A stretch of 64,000 bases of DNA, from the NCBI GenBank assembly GCA_964568735.1, contig CAZMRF010000010.1, positions 32,014 through 96,013 of the forward strand. The letters are read 5' to 3'. Position 1 is the first letter of the stretch; every line of letters starts with the position of its first letter. The notes below the pieces were generated by a model. It had not been told where the DNA came from. It worked only from the letters and a program-made list of their open reading frames with translations, and did no database searches. Below are positions 17,985 through 26,704 of this stretch, one piece after another. A program made the position numbers and the translations under genes. The DNA comes from CAZMRF01 sp964568735. GTDB taxonomy: Bacteria > Acidobacteriota > Polarisedimenticolia > JACPZX01.

Positions 17985-19393
17985 GCCTCTCGCCAACGGA
18001 TCCCGTCCTCGACCTCGGCGTCCGCGCGCTCGGCGAGAAGATCCGCTCGGGCCAGGTCACGCCCACCGCGCTCGCGGAGGCCTACCTCGCGCGCATCGAA
18101 AGGATCGATCCGAAGCTGAGCGCCTTCGCCACCGTGACGCGCAGTCTCGCCCTGGAGCAGGCGGCGGAAGCGGAGCGCGAGCTGGCCGCGGGGCGGGACC
18201 GCGGGCCGCTGCACGGCATCCCGTACGGGGCCAAGGATCTCGTGGCGACGAAGGGCATTCGGACGACCTGGGGCGCCAAGCCCTACGCCGATCGCGTATT
18301 CGACTACGACGCGGCCGCCGTTACGAAGCTGCATGAAGCGGGCGCGGTGCTCCTGGGCAAGTGCGCGATGATCGAGCTGGCGGGAGGCATGGGCTACGAG
18401 ACGCCCGGCGCTTCGATGACCGGCGCGGCGCGCAACCCCTGGAACACCGAGCGATGGACCTGTGGATCCTCGTCGGGATCGGGCGCCGCCGTGGCGGCGC
18501 GCCTCGTCCCGATCGCCGTGGGCTCGGAGACCTGGGGCTCCATCACCTGCCCCTCGGGTTTTTGTGGAATAAGCGGGCTCCGCCCGACCTACGGCCGGAT
18601 CTCGCGCCGGGGAGCGATGTCCCTCTCGTGGAGCATGGACAAGCTCGGCCCCATGGCCCGGAGCGCCGACGACTGCGAGCTGCTGCTCGAGGCGATGGCG
18701 GGCCACGATCCCGACGATCCCACGAGCCTTCGCGAGCCCCTTCCCTCCGCGCTCAGCCTCGCGGAGGCCTCGCGGCTTCGAATAGGCATCTACCGCGGCA
18801 AGCTGCCCGAGAAGGCCGACCCGGCCATCGCGCAGGCCTTCGAAGACGCCGTCGAGGGCCTGCGGCGCGCAGGCCTCTCTCCGCGCGACGTGACGCTCCC
18901 GGAGCTGCCCGCGGAGGAGGCGGCCTGGGTGATCATCGTCGCGGAAGGGGCCGCGGCCTTCGAGTCCCTGCTCGATGCGGGCCTCGATCGACAGCTCGCC
19001 GATCCCGATGCTCCCCTCGCCCGCGGCGCGGCGAAGCTCGTGCGCGCCTCGGATTACATCAAGGCGCTCCGCGTCCGGACGCTCGCGCAGAGGGCATGGG
19101 CGGAGCTCCTCACAGGCTGGGACGCCGTCGTCGCCCTCAACCTGCCCTTCACCGCCGCGCCCGCGGAGGGGAACCTGCGCGAGTACTTCACGGCCGCGGA
19201 TCCGATCGGCGGCGCCGGAAACCTCTGCGGCCTCCCTGGAATGGCGGTGCCCTGCGGCTTCGGCTCGGACGGGCTGCCCGTGGGCCTCGTCTTCATGTCG
19301 GGCGCCTTCGAGGAGAGGAAGGCCCTCGCCCTGGGACGCCTCTACCAATCCGTCACCGACTGGCACACCCGCAAGCCCCCCGTCGCGCTGTGA
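17981..19393 (+). CDS. Amidase-signature family enzyme
   Basis: The 470-residue protein has the amidase-signature catalytic triad: K85 in YGAKDLVA, the cis-serine in CGSSSGSG (163-168) and nucleophile S187 in GSETWGSITCPSG. The usual G-T/G-G-S core has Trp in place of the first Gly. The fold covers the normal family length. GatA, allophanate hydrolase and aryl-acylamidases share it; this one lacks gatB or gatC neighbours and is instead coupled to a Tat-type small protein, so I would not call it gatA. The substrate is unknown, and the enzyme may act outside the cytoplasm if carried by its partner (inference). Confidence 0.88.
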   Translation: MSLSPTDPVLDLGVRALGEKIRSGQVTPTALAEAYLARIERIDPKLSAFATVTRSLALEQAAEAERELAAGRDRGPLHGIPYGAKDLVATKGIRTTWGAKPYADRVFDYDAAAVTKLHEAGAVLLGKCAMIELAGGMGYETPGASMTGAARNPWNTERWTCGSSSGSGAAVAARLVPIAVGSETWGSITCPSGFCGISGLRPTYGRISRRGAMSLSWSMDKLGPMARSADDCELLLEAMAGHDPDDPTSLREPLPSALSLAEASRLRIGIYRGKLPEKADPAIAQAFEDAVEGLRRAGLSPRDVTLPELPAEEAAWVIIVAEGAAAFESLLDAGLDRQLADPDAPLARGAAKLVRASDYIKALRVRTLAQRAWAELLTGWDAVVALNLPFTAAPAEGNLREYFTAADPIGGAGNLCGLPGMAVPCGFGSDGLPVGLVFMSGAFEERKALALGRLYQSVTDWHTRKPPVAL

Positions 19394-19418
19394 TCGTTTT
19401 TCCTGGTGAGTGCCGGGA

Positions 19419-20351
19419 TCAGCGGCTCAGCATGCTCCGGAGCACGAAGCCCACGTTGGCCGGGCGCTCGGCGAGGCGGCGCATGTACCAGGGGAACCAG
19501 TAGGCGCCGTACGAGATCAGGGTGCGGACGCGATGGCCGGCCGCGGCCAGCCGGACCTGCTCCTCGGAGCGGATCCCGTAGAGGAGCCCGAACTCGTAGA
19601 CGTTCTTCGCCAGCCCCTGCTTCGCCGCGTGGTCGTTGATCCGTCCGATGAGGTGCACATCGTGTGTCCCGAAGACGGTCCAGAGGCCGTGCCCGAGCGC
19701 CTCGGGGCCCAGGGCCCTCCGCGCGAGCTTGAAGTAGTTCTCGTCAACGTCGCGCTTCTTCGGCCAGGCGACCTCGGCCGGCTCCTTGTAGGCTCCCTTG
19801 ACGATCCGCACGCCGCAGCCGAGAGGTAGGAGCGAATCGAGGTCCTTCTCCGTGCGGTAGAGATAGGCCTGGAGGCAGACTCCCAGCCTCCTGTGCTGCT
19901 TCTGCACGGTGGTGAAGATCTCGAGGGTGCGATCGACGTAGGAGGAGTCCTCCATGTCGACCCAGACGCGGCTCCCCGCTGCGTCGGCCCGCTCCGCGAG
20001 CCGCTCCAGGTTCGTCACGGCGAGATCGGCTCCGAGGTCGAGCCCCAGGTGGGTCAGCTTGATGGAGACCTCCGCGTCCAGCCCCTGGGCCGAGGCGCGC
20101 TCGATGACTTGCAGGTAGTGCGCCGTCACGCCGGCAGCCTCGGCCACCTCGCTCACGTTCTCGCCGAGCTGGGTGAGGGTCGCGGCGAGGCCGCGAGCCT
20201 TCAGCTTCTTCGCGGCCTCGAGCGCGTCGTCGAGGCTCTCCCCGGGCATGAAGCGGGAAACCGCCCGCCGGACGAATCCGCGCCTGCCCGCCTGCTCGCG
20301 AAGCCACGCGCTGCGGGATCCGAGCAGAAGTAAATTACGCGCGATGCCCAT
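19419..20351 (-). CDS. Proline dehydrogenase (monofunctional)
   Basis: The 310-residue enzyme oxidises proline to pyrroline-5-carboxylate with FAD and passes electrons to the quinone pool. The TIM-barrel motifs are visible: VSIKLTHLGLD, VWVDMEDSSYVDRTL, LGVCLQAYLYRT, VRIVKGAYKEP, FGTHDVHLIG, and the C-terminal EFGLLYGIR. It is the short, Bacillus/Thermus-like form without a fused P5C dehydrogenase, and no such gene is adjacent. It converges on the amidase gene. Confidence 0.93.
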   Translation of the reverse strand: MGIARNLLLLGSRSAWLREQAGRRGFVRRAVSRFMPGESLDDALEAAKKLKARGLAATLTQLGENVSEVAEAAGVTAHYLQVIERASAQGLDAEVSIKLTHLGLDLGADLAVTNLERLAERADAAGSRVWVDMEDSSYVDRTLEIFTTVQKQHRRLGVCLQAYLYRTEKDLDSLLPLGCGVRIVKGAYKEPAEVAWPKKRDVDENYFKLARRALGPEALGHGLWTVFGTHDVHLIGRINDHAAKQGLAKNVYEFGLLYGIRSEEQVRLAAAGHRVRTLISYGAYWFPWYMRRLAERPANVGFVLRSMLSR

Positions 20352-20370
20352 GGACGCCCGGGATAATACC

Positions 20371-21216
20371 TCAGTACTGGACGAGCGTGCCGTCGCGCCT
20401 GGCGGCGCGGAGCGACCAGCGGAAGACGAGGAGCCCCACGGGAACGAGCGCCACGACGAAGATGGCCAGGACGCGGATCTCGGGAAGGAGCGCTCCGAGC
20501 GACGCCCCTTCCAGAAGGGCGGCGCGGATGCCCCGCAGGGCGTACGTGATCGGCAGGAGGGCCGACACCTTCATCAGCCATTCCGGGAGCCGCTCGACGG
20601 GGTAGAAGACGCCGCCGAGCAGGGCCGAGGCGCTGACGATGAGGGCGTTGATGGGCTCGCCGCGCTTCAGGTAGATCACGACCGAGGCCACGATGANNNN
20701 NNNNNNCGTGCCGCAGAAGGCCAGGATCGTCAGCGCCAGGATGACCGCGAAGGGCAGCAGGCCGCTCCAGTGGATGGCGATGGGGTGCTCTGCGATCCGC
20801 GAGACGCCGAAGCCGACGGCGAGGTAGATGACGACCCTGAAGGACGTGAAGGTGAAGTCCCACAGGGAGGAGGAGAGGATCACCATCGGGGTGCGCGTCG
20901 GGGTGACGAGCATCGCCTCGAGGGTCCCGGTGAGCTGCTCGTTGCTGATTCGCGACGCGAACGAGGTGAGGGCCACCGTCAGGTAGTTGTAGAAGGCCAC
21001 GCCGACGAGGACGAACGCGAAGTAGCTCCCGCCGGGGACGTCCTTCATGGCCGGCGCCGCCCCGCTGATCATTCCCGAGAGGAAGTACCAGATCCCCACG
21101 GAGACCAGGACGCCTCCGAACTGAAGAATGAACGCGCTGCGGTAGGAGGTCTCGATCAGGAAGTCCCTGCGGATGAAGGCGAGGGCCTTGAAAAACGCGC
21201 CGGTGAGCCTGCTCAT
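20371..21216 (-). CDS. ABC-2 type transporter permease (assembly gap inside)
   Basis: The 281-residue product has an N-terminal soluble start, then six hydrophobic segments and the family loop IVASVVIYLKRGEPINAL followed by GGVFYPVERLPEWL, as in DrrB/ABC-2 export permeases. Ten N (20697-20706) fall in the motif after LAFCG; the reading frame and spacing are consistent with only a few missing residues. The stop codon of this gene is in the minus direction just past the ATPase gene, with an overlap of 4 nt (21216-21213). The partner ATPase lies directly upstream. The exported substrate (lipid, polysaccharide or drug) is not evident. Confidence 0.88.
   Translation of the reverse strand: MSRLTGAFFKALAFIRRDFLIETSYRSAFILQFGGVLVSVGIWYFLSGMISGAAPAMKDVPGGSYFAFVLVGVAFYNYLTVALTSFASRISNEQLTGTLEAMLVTPTRTPMVILSSSLWDFTFTSFRVVIYLAVGFGVSRIAEHPIAIHWSGLLPFAVILALTILAFCGTXXXXIVASVVIYLKRGEPINALIVSASALLGGVFYPVERLPEWLMKVSALLPITYALRGIRAALLEGASLGALLPEIRVLAIFVVALVPVGLLVFRWSLRAARRDGTLVQY
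20697..20706. other. Assembly gap (10 N)
   Basis: A run of exactly ten N interrupts the permease gene. It is probably a scaffolding placeholder, so the true distance could differ. Confidence 0.99.
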
Positions 21217-22325
21217 CTCCCGGATCCCGGCGGGCCGGAGTCGCCGTCTCCTCCGCCCGCGACGAGGTCGAAGACCTCCTCCAGGCTGGCTTCACGGCGT
21301 GTGCACGAGACGATCGTCGCTCCGGCCGTCAGAATCCTCCGCATCAGCTCGGTGAGCGCCACGCCTCCGCGCGGAACCTCGGCCGAAAGAGTGAAGGCGT
21401 CTGTCGCGTGGGGGCCGCCCCCGGGGCCTCTCTCCTGGCCGTAGCCGTGATGGGCGCGGCCGGGCACCGCCCCCGACGCGATCCCGCCGGGCTCGTGCAG
21501 CGACAGAGCCGCTCCGTCGAAGGCAAGGCCCGCTATGCGATCCCGATCGAGCCCGGCGAGCTCGATCAGGTACCGCTCGCGGCTCCCGCCGCTCGAGCAG
21601 ACCTCCTCGACCGTTCCCATGCGCCGGATCCTCGCCTTGTGCAGTATCGCGAGGCGATGGCAGAGCCCCTCCGCCTCGGCCATGTTGTGCGTGGCCAGGA
21701 GGATCGTCTTGCCCTCGGCGCGGTTGAGCTTCTCCTGGATGAAGCGGCGCAGGTGTCGCGCGGCCGTGGGGTCCAGGCTGCGCGTGGGCTCGTCCATATA
21801 GATGATGGGGGGGTCGTGGAGGAGGGCCCGGGCCGAGGCCAGCCGCTGCTTCGTCCCCGTGGAGTACTCCATGAAGGGCTGGTCGGCCTTCTCGTCCATC
21901 TCCACCTTCTCCAGCAGCTCCTGGCACCGCGAGCGGATCCGGCCCGCGGGGACGTTGGCGAGCGCCGCGAAGAAGTGGAGGTTCTCGCGCCCCGACAGCC
22001 TCCAGTAGAACGAGCGCTCGTCCGACGTGACAAGCCCGATCGAGGCGCGTACCGACTGCTGCCGGCCGACGACGTCGTGGCCGTTCACGAAGGCCGCGCC
22101 CGAGGTCGGGGTGATGAGCGAGGAGAGGATCTTCAGCAACGTGGTCTTGCCGGCCCCGTTCGGGCCGAGCAGGCCGAAGATCTCTCCGCGGTGCACGGCC
22201 AGATCGACGCTCTCGAGCGCGCGGACCTCGCCGGGCGGGGTCAGGGGCTTCGTGATGATCTGGAAGATGGACCGGCGCTTCGTGAAGACCTTTCCGAGCC
22301 CGAGAGTCTCGATGGCAGCCGGCAT
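21213..22325 (-). CDS. ABC transporter ATP-binding protein (export type)
   Basis: From ATG 22325 (MPAAIETLGLGKVFTKRR) the product is 370 residues. Walker A is LLGPNGAGKTT, the signature is degenerate (YSTGTKQR in place of LSGGQ), Walker B is IIYMDEPTRSLDP and the switch is LLATHNMAEAE. The C-terminal 110 residues form an extra domain with a Gly-rich stretch. It powers the downstream ABC-2 permease. The gene is divergent from kdsB. A TAACAT box inside a 10-bp palindrome lies 7 nt before the ATG, and no ribosome-binding site is visible, so a leaderless start is possible. Confidence 0.9.
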   Translation of the reverse strand: MPAAIETLGLGKVFTKRRSIFQIITKPLTPPGEVRALESVDLAVHRGEIFGLLGPNGAGKTTLLKILSSLITPTSGAAFVNGHDVVGRQQSVRASIGLVTSDERSFYWRLSGRENLHFFAALANVPAGRIRSRCQELLEKVEMDEKADQPFMEYSTGTKQRLASARALLHDPPIIYMDEPTRSLDPTAARHLRRFIQEKLNRAEGKTILLATHNMAEAEGLCHRLAILHKARIRRMGTVEEVCSSGGSRERYLIELAGLDRDRIAGLAFDGAALSLHEPGGIASGAVPGRAHHGYGQERGPGGGPHATDAFTLSAEVPRGGVALTELMRRILTAGATIVSCTRREASLEEVFDLVAGGGDGDSGPPGSGR

Positions 22326-22332
22326 GCAGGTG

Positions 22333-22342
22333 ATGTTAACAT
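22333..22342. promoter_or_regulatory. Perfect palindrome between divergent ABC and kdsB genes
   Basis: ATGTTAACAT is a perfect 10-bp palindrome. Read on either strand it contains TAACAT, a -10-like box, so it could serve both genes or be an operator half. Confidence 0.4.
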
Positions 22343-22374
22343 CCACCGATGACGACCCCGATGAGCCTTGGCCG

Positions 22375-23178
22375 ATGGCGGACGCCGTAGGTATCATCCC
22401 GGCCCGCTACGGCTCCTCCAGGTTCCCCGGCAAAGTCCTCGCTCCCCTCGATGGCAGGCCCCTCATCCAGCACGTGTGGGAGCGGGCCGTCCGCGCGGGC
22501 CGCCTGGATGCTGTCGTGGTCGCCACCGACGACGAGAGGATCCGGGCGGCGGTGGAGGGGTTCGGCGGCGAGGCGGTGATGACCTCTCCGGATCATCCCA
22601 GCGGCACCGACCGGGTGCGCGAGGCCGTCCGGCGGCTGGAGACGGAGGGCCGCCGCATCGGTATCGTCCTCGGGATCCAGGGCGACGAGCCCATGCTCCA
22701 CCCCGAGGATCTCGATGCCATGGTCGGCGCGCTCGAGGACGATCCCGAGCTCGAGTACGTCACCCTCGCCGAGCCCTTCGCCGGAGCCGACGAGCTCGTG
22801 GACCCCAACACCTGCAAGGTCGTCCTCGACCGGGCCGGAAACGCGCTCTATTTCAGCCGGAGCCCGCTGCCCTTCTACCGGGACACGCGGGGTGGCACTA
22901 TCGCGCCGCTCGATCGGGCGCTGGCCGCGCGGCCCGCGGGGCTGGAGGGCTATCATCGCCACGTCGGCATCTACGGCTTCCGCCGGGCGGCGCTCGAGGC
23001 GTTCGCCGCCATGGAGCGCGGGCCGCTCGAGGCGATGGAGGGTCTCGAGCAGCTCAGGATCCTCGAGGCGGGGAAACGCATGCGGGTCGTCGTGAGCAGC
23101 CACATCACGATGGACGTGGACACACCGGAAGATCTGGAGCGAGTCGGAGAGCTCCTGACGCACACGGAGGGTGGATGA
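22375..23178 (+). CDS. kdsB: CMP-Kdo synthetase (3-deoxy-manno-octulosonate cytidylyltransferase)
   Basis: The 267-residue enzyme activates Kdo with CTP before transfer to lipid A. It shows GIIPARYGSSRFPGK, VVVATDDERI, DHPSGTDRV, GIQGDEPMLHPEDLD and the C-terminal GLEQLRILEAG. ATG 22375 gives the usual N terminus; an in-frame ATG at 22333 would add 14 acidic residues and lies in the palindrome. The stop overlaps the pyrG start as ATGA (23175-23178), linking synthesis of CTP to its use. Confidence 0.96.
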   Translation: MADAVGIIPARYGSSRFPGKVLAPLDGRPLIQHVWERAVRAGRLDAVVVATDDERIRAAVEGFGGEAVMTSPDHPSGTDRVREAVRRLETEGRRIGIVLGIQGDEPMLHPEDLDAMVGALEDDPELEYVTLAEPFAGADELVDPNTCKVVLDRAGNALYFSRSPLPFYRDTRGGTIAPLDRALAARPAGLEGYHRHVGIYGFRRAALEAFAAMERGPLEAMEGLEQLRILEAGKRMRVVVSSHITMDVDTPEDLERVGELLTHTEGG

Positions 23179-24869
23179 GCACCAAGTACATCTTCATCAC
23201 GGGGGGGGTGATCTCATCGCTCGGCAAGGGCCTCGCGGCCGCGTCCATCGGGCGGCTGCTGGAGTCCCGCGGCTTCACGGTCACGCTCCAGAAGTTCGAT
23301 CCCTACCTCAACGTGGACCCGGGGACGATGAGCCCCTTCCAGCACGGAGAGGTCTACGTCACCGATGACGGCGCGGAGACCGACCTGGATCTCGGCCACT
23401 ACGAGCGATTCACCTCCACCTTGACGACGCGCGAGCACAACTTCACCACCGGGAAGATCTACGAGTCGGTCATCAGCAAGGAGCGGAAGGGCGACTACCT
23501 CGGCGCCACGGTTCAGGTGATCCCGCACGTCACGGACGAGATCAAGAACGGGATCCTGAAGGTCTCCGAGGGGGTGGACATCCAGATCTGCGAGATCGGC
23601 GGGACCGTAGGCGACATCGAGTCTCTCCCCTTCCTCGAGGCGATCCGGCAGTTCCGCCTGGAGCGCGGCCCGCGCAACTCCATCGCGATCCACCTCACGC
23701 TGGTGCCCTGGATCGCCGCCGCGGGAGAGCTGAAGACCAAGCCGACGCAGCACTCCGTGCGCGAGCTGCGCGCCATCGGCATCCAGCCCGACGTCCTCAT
23801 CTGCCGCACCGACAGGCCCATCCCGCGGGAGATGAAGAAGAAGATCGCTCTTTTCTGCAACGTCCCCGCCGAGGCCGTCGTGACCGCGCAGGACGTGACG
23901 AACATCTACGAGGTCCCGCTGGCTCTGGGGAAGGAAGGTCTCGACGCGATGATCCTCAAGCTGCTGGACCTTCCCTACCGCGACAAGGAGATGGAGGACT
24001 GGGAGCGCCTCGTCGAGACCATCCGCAACCCGCGCGACCAGGTGAACATCGGCATCGTCGGGAAGTACGTGGGCTACGAGGACTCCTACAAGAGCCTCAC
24101 CGAGGCTCTCGGCCACGGGGGCGTCGCCAACGAGGTCAAGGTCCAGCTCAAGTGGATCGAAGCCTCGGATCTCTCGGAGTCCAACGTCGCCGAGAGGCTC
24201 CGGGGGGTGGACGGCATCCTCGTGCCCGGCGGCTTCGGCATCCGCGGCGTGGCCGGCATGATCGAGGCCATCCGCTACGCCCGCGAGCATCAGGTCCCCT
24301 TCTTCGGGATCTGCCTCGGGCTCCAGTGCGCCGTCATCGAGTTCGCCCGGAACGTCTGCGGGATGGCGGAGGCGGACTCCTCCGAGTTCAACGAGAAGGC
24401 GGAGAAGAAGGTCATCTACAAGCTGCGCGATCTCCTCGGGGTGGAGGAGATGGGCGGCACGATGCGGCTGGGGAAATACGACTGCCAGCTCGCTCCGCGC
24501 ACCTTCGCCCTGCAGGCCTACGGCGCGCGCGAGATCTCCGAGAGGCACCGCCACCGCTACGAGGTCAACAAGGAGTTCCTGCCGCAGCTCACCTCGCGGG
24601 GCCTCAAGGTGGCGGGAACCACGCCCGACGGCAAGTTCGTCGAGATCGTGGAGATCGAGGAGCATCCCTGGTTCCTCGCCTGCCAGTTCCACCCGGAGTT
24701 CAAGTCCAAGCCGTTGCACCCGCACCCGCTCTTCGCGCGCTTCATCCAGGCGGCCCAGAACTATGGCCGGCAGGAGAAGCCGGCCGCCGAGGGCCGCATG
24801 CACGACGCCGCCGACGCACCCGGCGCGCGGATCGCCAAGGATCCTGACGGCGGCCATCCCGTCCACTGA
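23175..24869 (+). CDS. pyrG: CTP synthase
   Basis: The 564-residue enzyme aminates UTP to CTP. The N-terminal synthase domain begins KYIFITGGVISSLGKGLAAASIG and carries LQKFDPYLNVDPGTMSP. The C-terminal class I glutamine amidotransferase domain has the oxyanion loop PGGFGIRG, the nucleophile Cys in FFGICLGLQCAV and the His-Glu pair in CQFHPEF. An extra tail of about 35 residues follows. It is embedded between Kdo genes, as is common in diderms, and supplies CTP to KdsB. Confidence 0.98.
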   Translation: MSTKYIFITGGVISSLGKGLAAASIGRLLESRGFTVTLQKFDPYLNVDPGTMSPFQHGEVYVTDDGAETDLDLGHYERFTSTLTTREHNFTTGKIYESVISKERKGDYLGATVQVIPHVTDEIKNGILKVSEGVDIQICEIGGTVGDIESLPFLEAIRQFRLERGPRNSIAIHLTLVPWIAAAGELKTKPTQHSVRELRAIGIQPDVLICRTDRPIPREMKKKIALFCNVPAEAVVTAQDVTNIYEVPLALGKEGLDAMILKLLDLPYRDKEMEDWERLVETIRNPRDQVNIGIVGKYVGYEDSYKSLTEALGHGGVANEVKVQLKWIEASDLSESNVAERLRGVDGILVPGGFGIRGVAGMIEAIRYAREHQVPFFGICLGLQCAVIEFARNVCGMAEADSSEFNEKAEKKVIYKLRDLLGVEEMGGTMRLGKYDCQLAPRTFALQAYGAREISERHRHRYEVNKEFLPQLTSRGLKVAGTTPDGKFVEIVEIEEHPWFLACQFHPEFKSKPLHPHPLFARFIQAAQNYGRQEKPAAEGRMHDAADAPGARIAKDPDGGHPVH

Positions 24870-24880
24870 GGGCGCCGGAG

Positions 24881-25906
24881 ATGACGACAAGGAGAGCGGG
24901 AGCGCCGGCGCGCCCAGCGCCGGAGTCCGTCCTAGGAGCCAGCCCCGGGGAGACCGGCCGCCGCGTCCTGGAGATCGAGGAGCGCGCCATCGCCGAGGTG
25001 CGCGCCCGGATCGCCTCCGATCCCGATCCCTTCCGCAAGGCCGTCGAGGCCGTCCATTCCTGCGCCGGCCGCGTCGTCGTCACGGGGATGGGGAAGTCCG
25101 GGATCGTCTGCCGGAAGATCGCCGCGACGCTCGCCTCCACGGGAACTCCCTCGCTCTTCATGCACCCGGCCGAGGCCCTCCACGGCGATCTCGGGATGGT
25201 GGTTCCGGGCGACGTCGTCCTGGCCGTCTCGAACTCGGGCGAGACCGAGGAGCTGCTCCGGCTGCTCGAGCGCATCCGGAGGATCGGCGCGGTGCTCATC
25301 TCGATGACGGGGCGCGACGACTCGACCCTGGCCCGGCAGAGCGACATCCACCTCCACGCGGGCATCTCGCAGGAAGCCTGCCCCATGAACCTGGTGCCGA
25401 CGGCCTCGACCACGGCGGCCCTCGCCCTGGGCGACGCGCTGGCGATTGCCGTGCTCCAGGCGCGGGGCTTCAAGCCCGAGGACTATGCCGCGTTGCACCC
25501 GGGCGGACGGCTCGGGCGCACGCTCCTGCGCGTGCGCGAGGTGATGCACGGGGAGGACCAGCTCCCCGTCGTCTCACCGGGGACTCTCATGAAGGAGGCC
25601 ATCCTCGTCATGACCGACAAGCGGCTCGGGCTGACGACGGTCTGCGACGAGGGGCGGAAGGTGCTCGGGATCATCACCGACGGCGATCTTCGCCGCCTGA
25701 TGCAGCGCGTGAAGGAGCCCTTCGCGGCGAAGGCGGTGGACGTGATGACCCGGAATCCCGTGACGATTTCCGGCGAGGAGCTGGCCGCCGCGGCCCTCAG
25801 GAAGATGGAGGAGCGCCGGATCACCTCCATCCTGGTCGTGGCCGATGACGGCCGCCTCGAGGGCGTCGTCCACCTCCACGACCTCTGGCGAACTCAGCTC
25901 GTCTGA
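24881..25906 (+). CDS. kdsD: D-arabinose-5-phosphate isomerase (SIS plus two CBS domains)
   Basis: The 341-residue enzyme makes arabinose-5-phosphate from ribulose-5-phosphate, the first committed Kdo precursor. The SIS domain has VVTGMGKSGIVCRKIAATL, TPSLFMHPAEALHGDLGM, VSNSGETEE and HPGGRLGR. Two CBS domains follow (about residues 222-340), normally regulatory. It starts 12 nt after pyrG. The KpsF/GutQ paralogues share this architecture, but the Kdo context supports kdsD. Confidence 0.94.
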   Translation: MTTRRAGAPARPAPESVLGASPGETGRRVLEIEERAIAEVRARIASDPDPFRKAVEAVHSCAGRVVVTGMGKSGIVCRKIAATLASTGTPSLFMHPAEALHGDLGMVVPGDVVLAVSNSGETEELLRLLERIRRIGAVLISMTGRDDSTLARQSDIHLHAGISQEACPMNLVPTASTTAALALGDALAIAVLQARGFKPEDYAALHPGGRLGRTLLRVREVMHGEDQLPVVSPGTLMKEAILVMTDKRLGLTTVCDEGRKVLGIITDGDLRRLMQRVKEPFAAKAVDVMTRNPVTISGEELAAAALRKMEERRITSILVVADDGRLEGVVHLHDLWRTQLV

Positions 25907-25917
25907 CGAAGCGCCGA

Positions 25918-26670
25918 TCAGATCGCCGCGGAGACTTTGCGGCCCGCGGGCGGCTTCACGCCGGGCGATGAGACTTCCGCGACGGCCGCGTCCTTCCTCC
26001 CGAGCAGCTCGAGGACCAGGTCGGCCACCTCGCGCACGGCGCCGCCGCCCCCTGAGCGGGTGCAGACGTAATCCGCGCGGGCGCGCACCTCGGCGGTCGC
26101 GTTCGAGGGAGCGGCCCGGAAGCCCACCTCGTTCATGACGGCGAGATCCTGCACGTCGTCGCCGACGTAGCCCACCTCGCCCGGGGAGAGGTTCTCCTCG
26201 CGGAGCACCTCGGCCAGCCCCGCGCTCTTGTCGTAGAAGCCCTGCTTGACGATCCGGATGCCCAGCTCGCGGGCCCGGCGCTCGACGAGGGAGGATCTCC
26301 TCCCGGTGAGGATCCCGACCTGGATTCCCGCGCGCTGGAGGAGGTCCACGCCCATCCCGTCATGGATGTGGAATCGCTTCATCTCCTCGCCGCTGTCCGT
26401 GTAGTAGAGGCCTCCGTCCGTCAGAACCCCGTCCACGTCCAGGAGCAGCAGCCGGATCGGGCGGAGCCTCGGCTCGAGCCTGCGATGGGGGCCTGGAGTG
26501 ATCTTCCCTGCCTTTCCGGAAGAGCCGGCGGCGACTCGATCCCGGCCCGCGGATCGGGCGGCGCGGCGGCGCGCTCCCGCGCGGCCGGTCTCTCCCTTGT
26601 CCGCCGCCTGGCGCACCCTGATCCTTCGTTGGCTCGATGCCTTGCTGCGACGTGAAGCGTGCATGCGCAC
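25918..26670 (-). CDS. kdsC: Kdo-8-phosphate phosphatase (HAD, KdsC)
   Basis: The HAD phosphatase fold starts at about residue 72 with LLLLDVDGVLTDGGLYY and continues with the KdsC-typical KRFHIHDGMGVDLL, ILTGRRSS, and GYVGDDVQDLAVM. It dephosphorylates Kdo-8-P. The first 70 residues are Arg/Ala-rich and lack homology I can name, so the true start may be internal. A 28-residue C-terminal tail is also extra. It is convergent with kdsD and 34 nt downstream of kdsA, in the same direction as kdsA. Confidence 0.9.
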   Translation of the reverse strand: MRMHASRRSKASSQRRIRVRQAADKGETGRAGARRRAARSAGRDRVAAGSSGKAGKITPGPHRRLEPRLRPIRLLLLDVDGVLTDGGLYYTDSGEEMKRFHIHDGMGVDLLQRAGIQVGILTGRRSSLVERRARELGIRIVKQGFYDKSAGLAEVLREENLSPGEVGYVGDDVQDLAVMNEVGFRAAPSNATAEVRARADYVCTRSGGGGAVREVADLVLELLGRKDAAVAEVSSPGVKPPAGRKVSAAI

Positions 26671-26704
26671 ATCCCCCTGCTGCCCACGGAGACGATCGGG
26701 GGCT

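Noticed and set aside
17981..19393. Calling the amidase gatA because gatB is in the window
   Set aside because: It is 24 kb from gatB, has an altered nucleophile loop and is coupled to a Tat-type small protein.
22368..23170. Upstream extension of the pyrG frame through kdsB
   Set aside because: It is Arg/Gly/Pro-rich shadow translation of kdsB; pyrG starts at ATG 23175.
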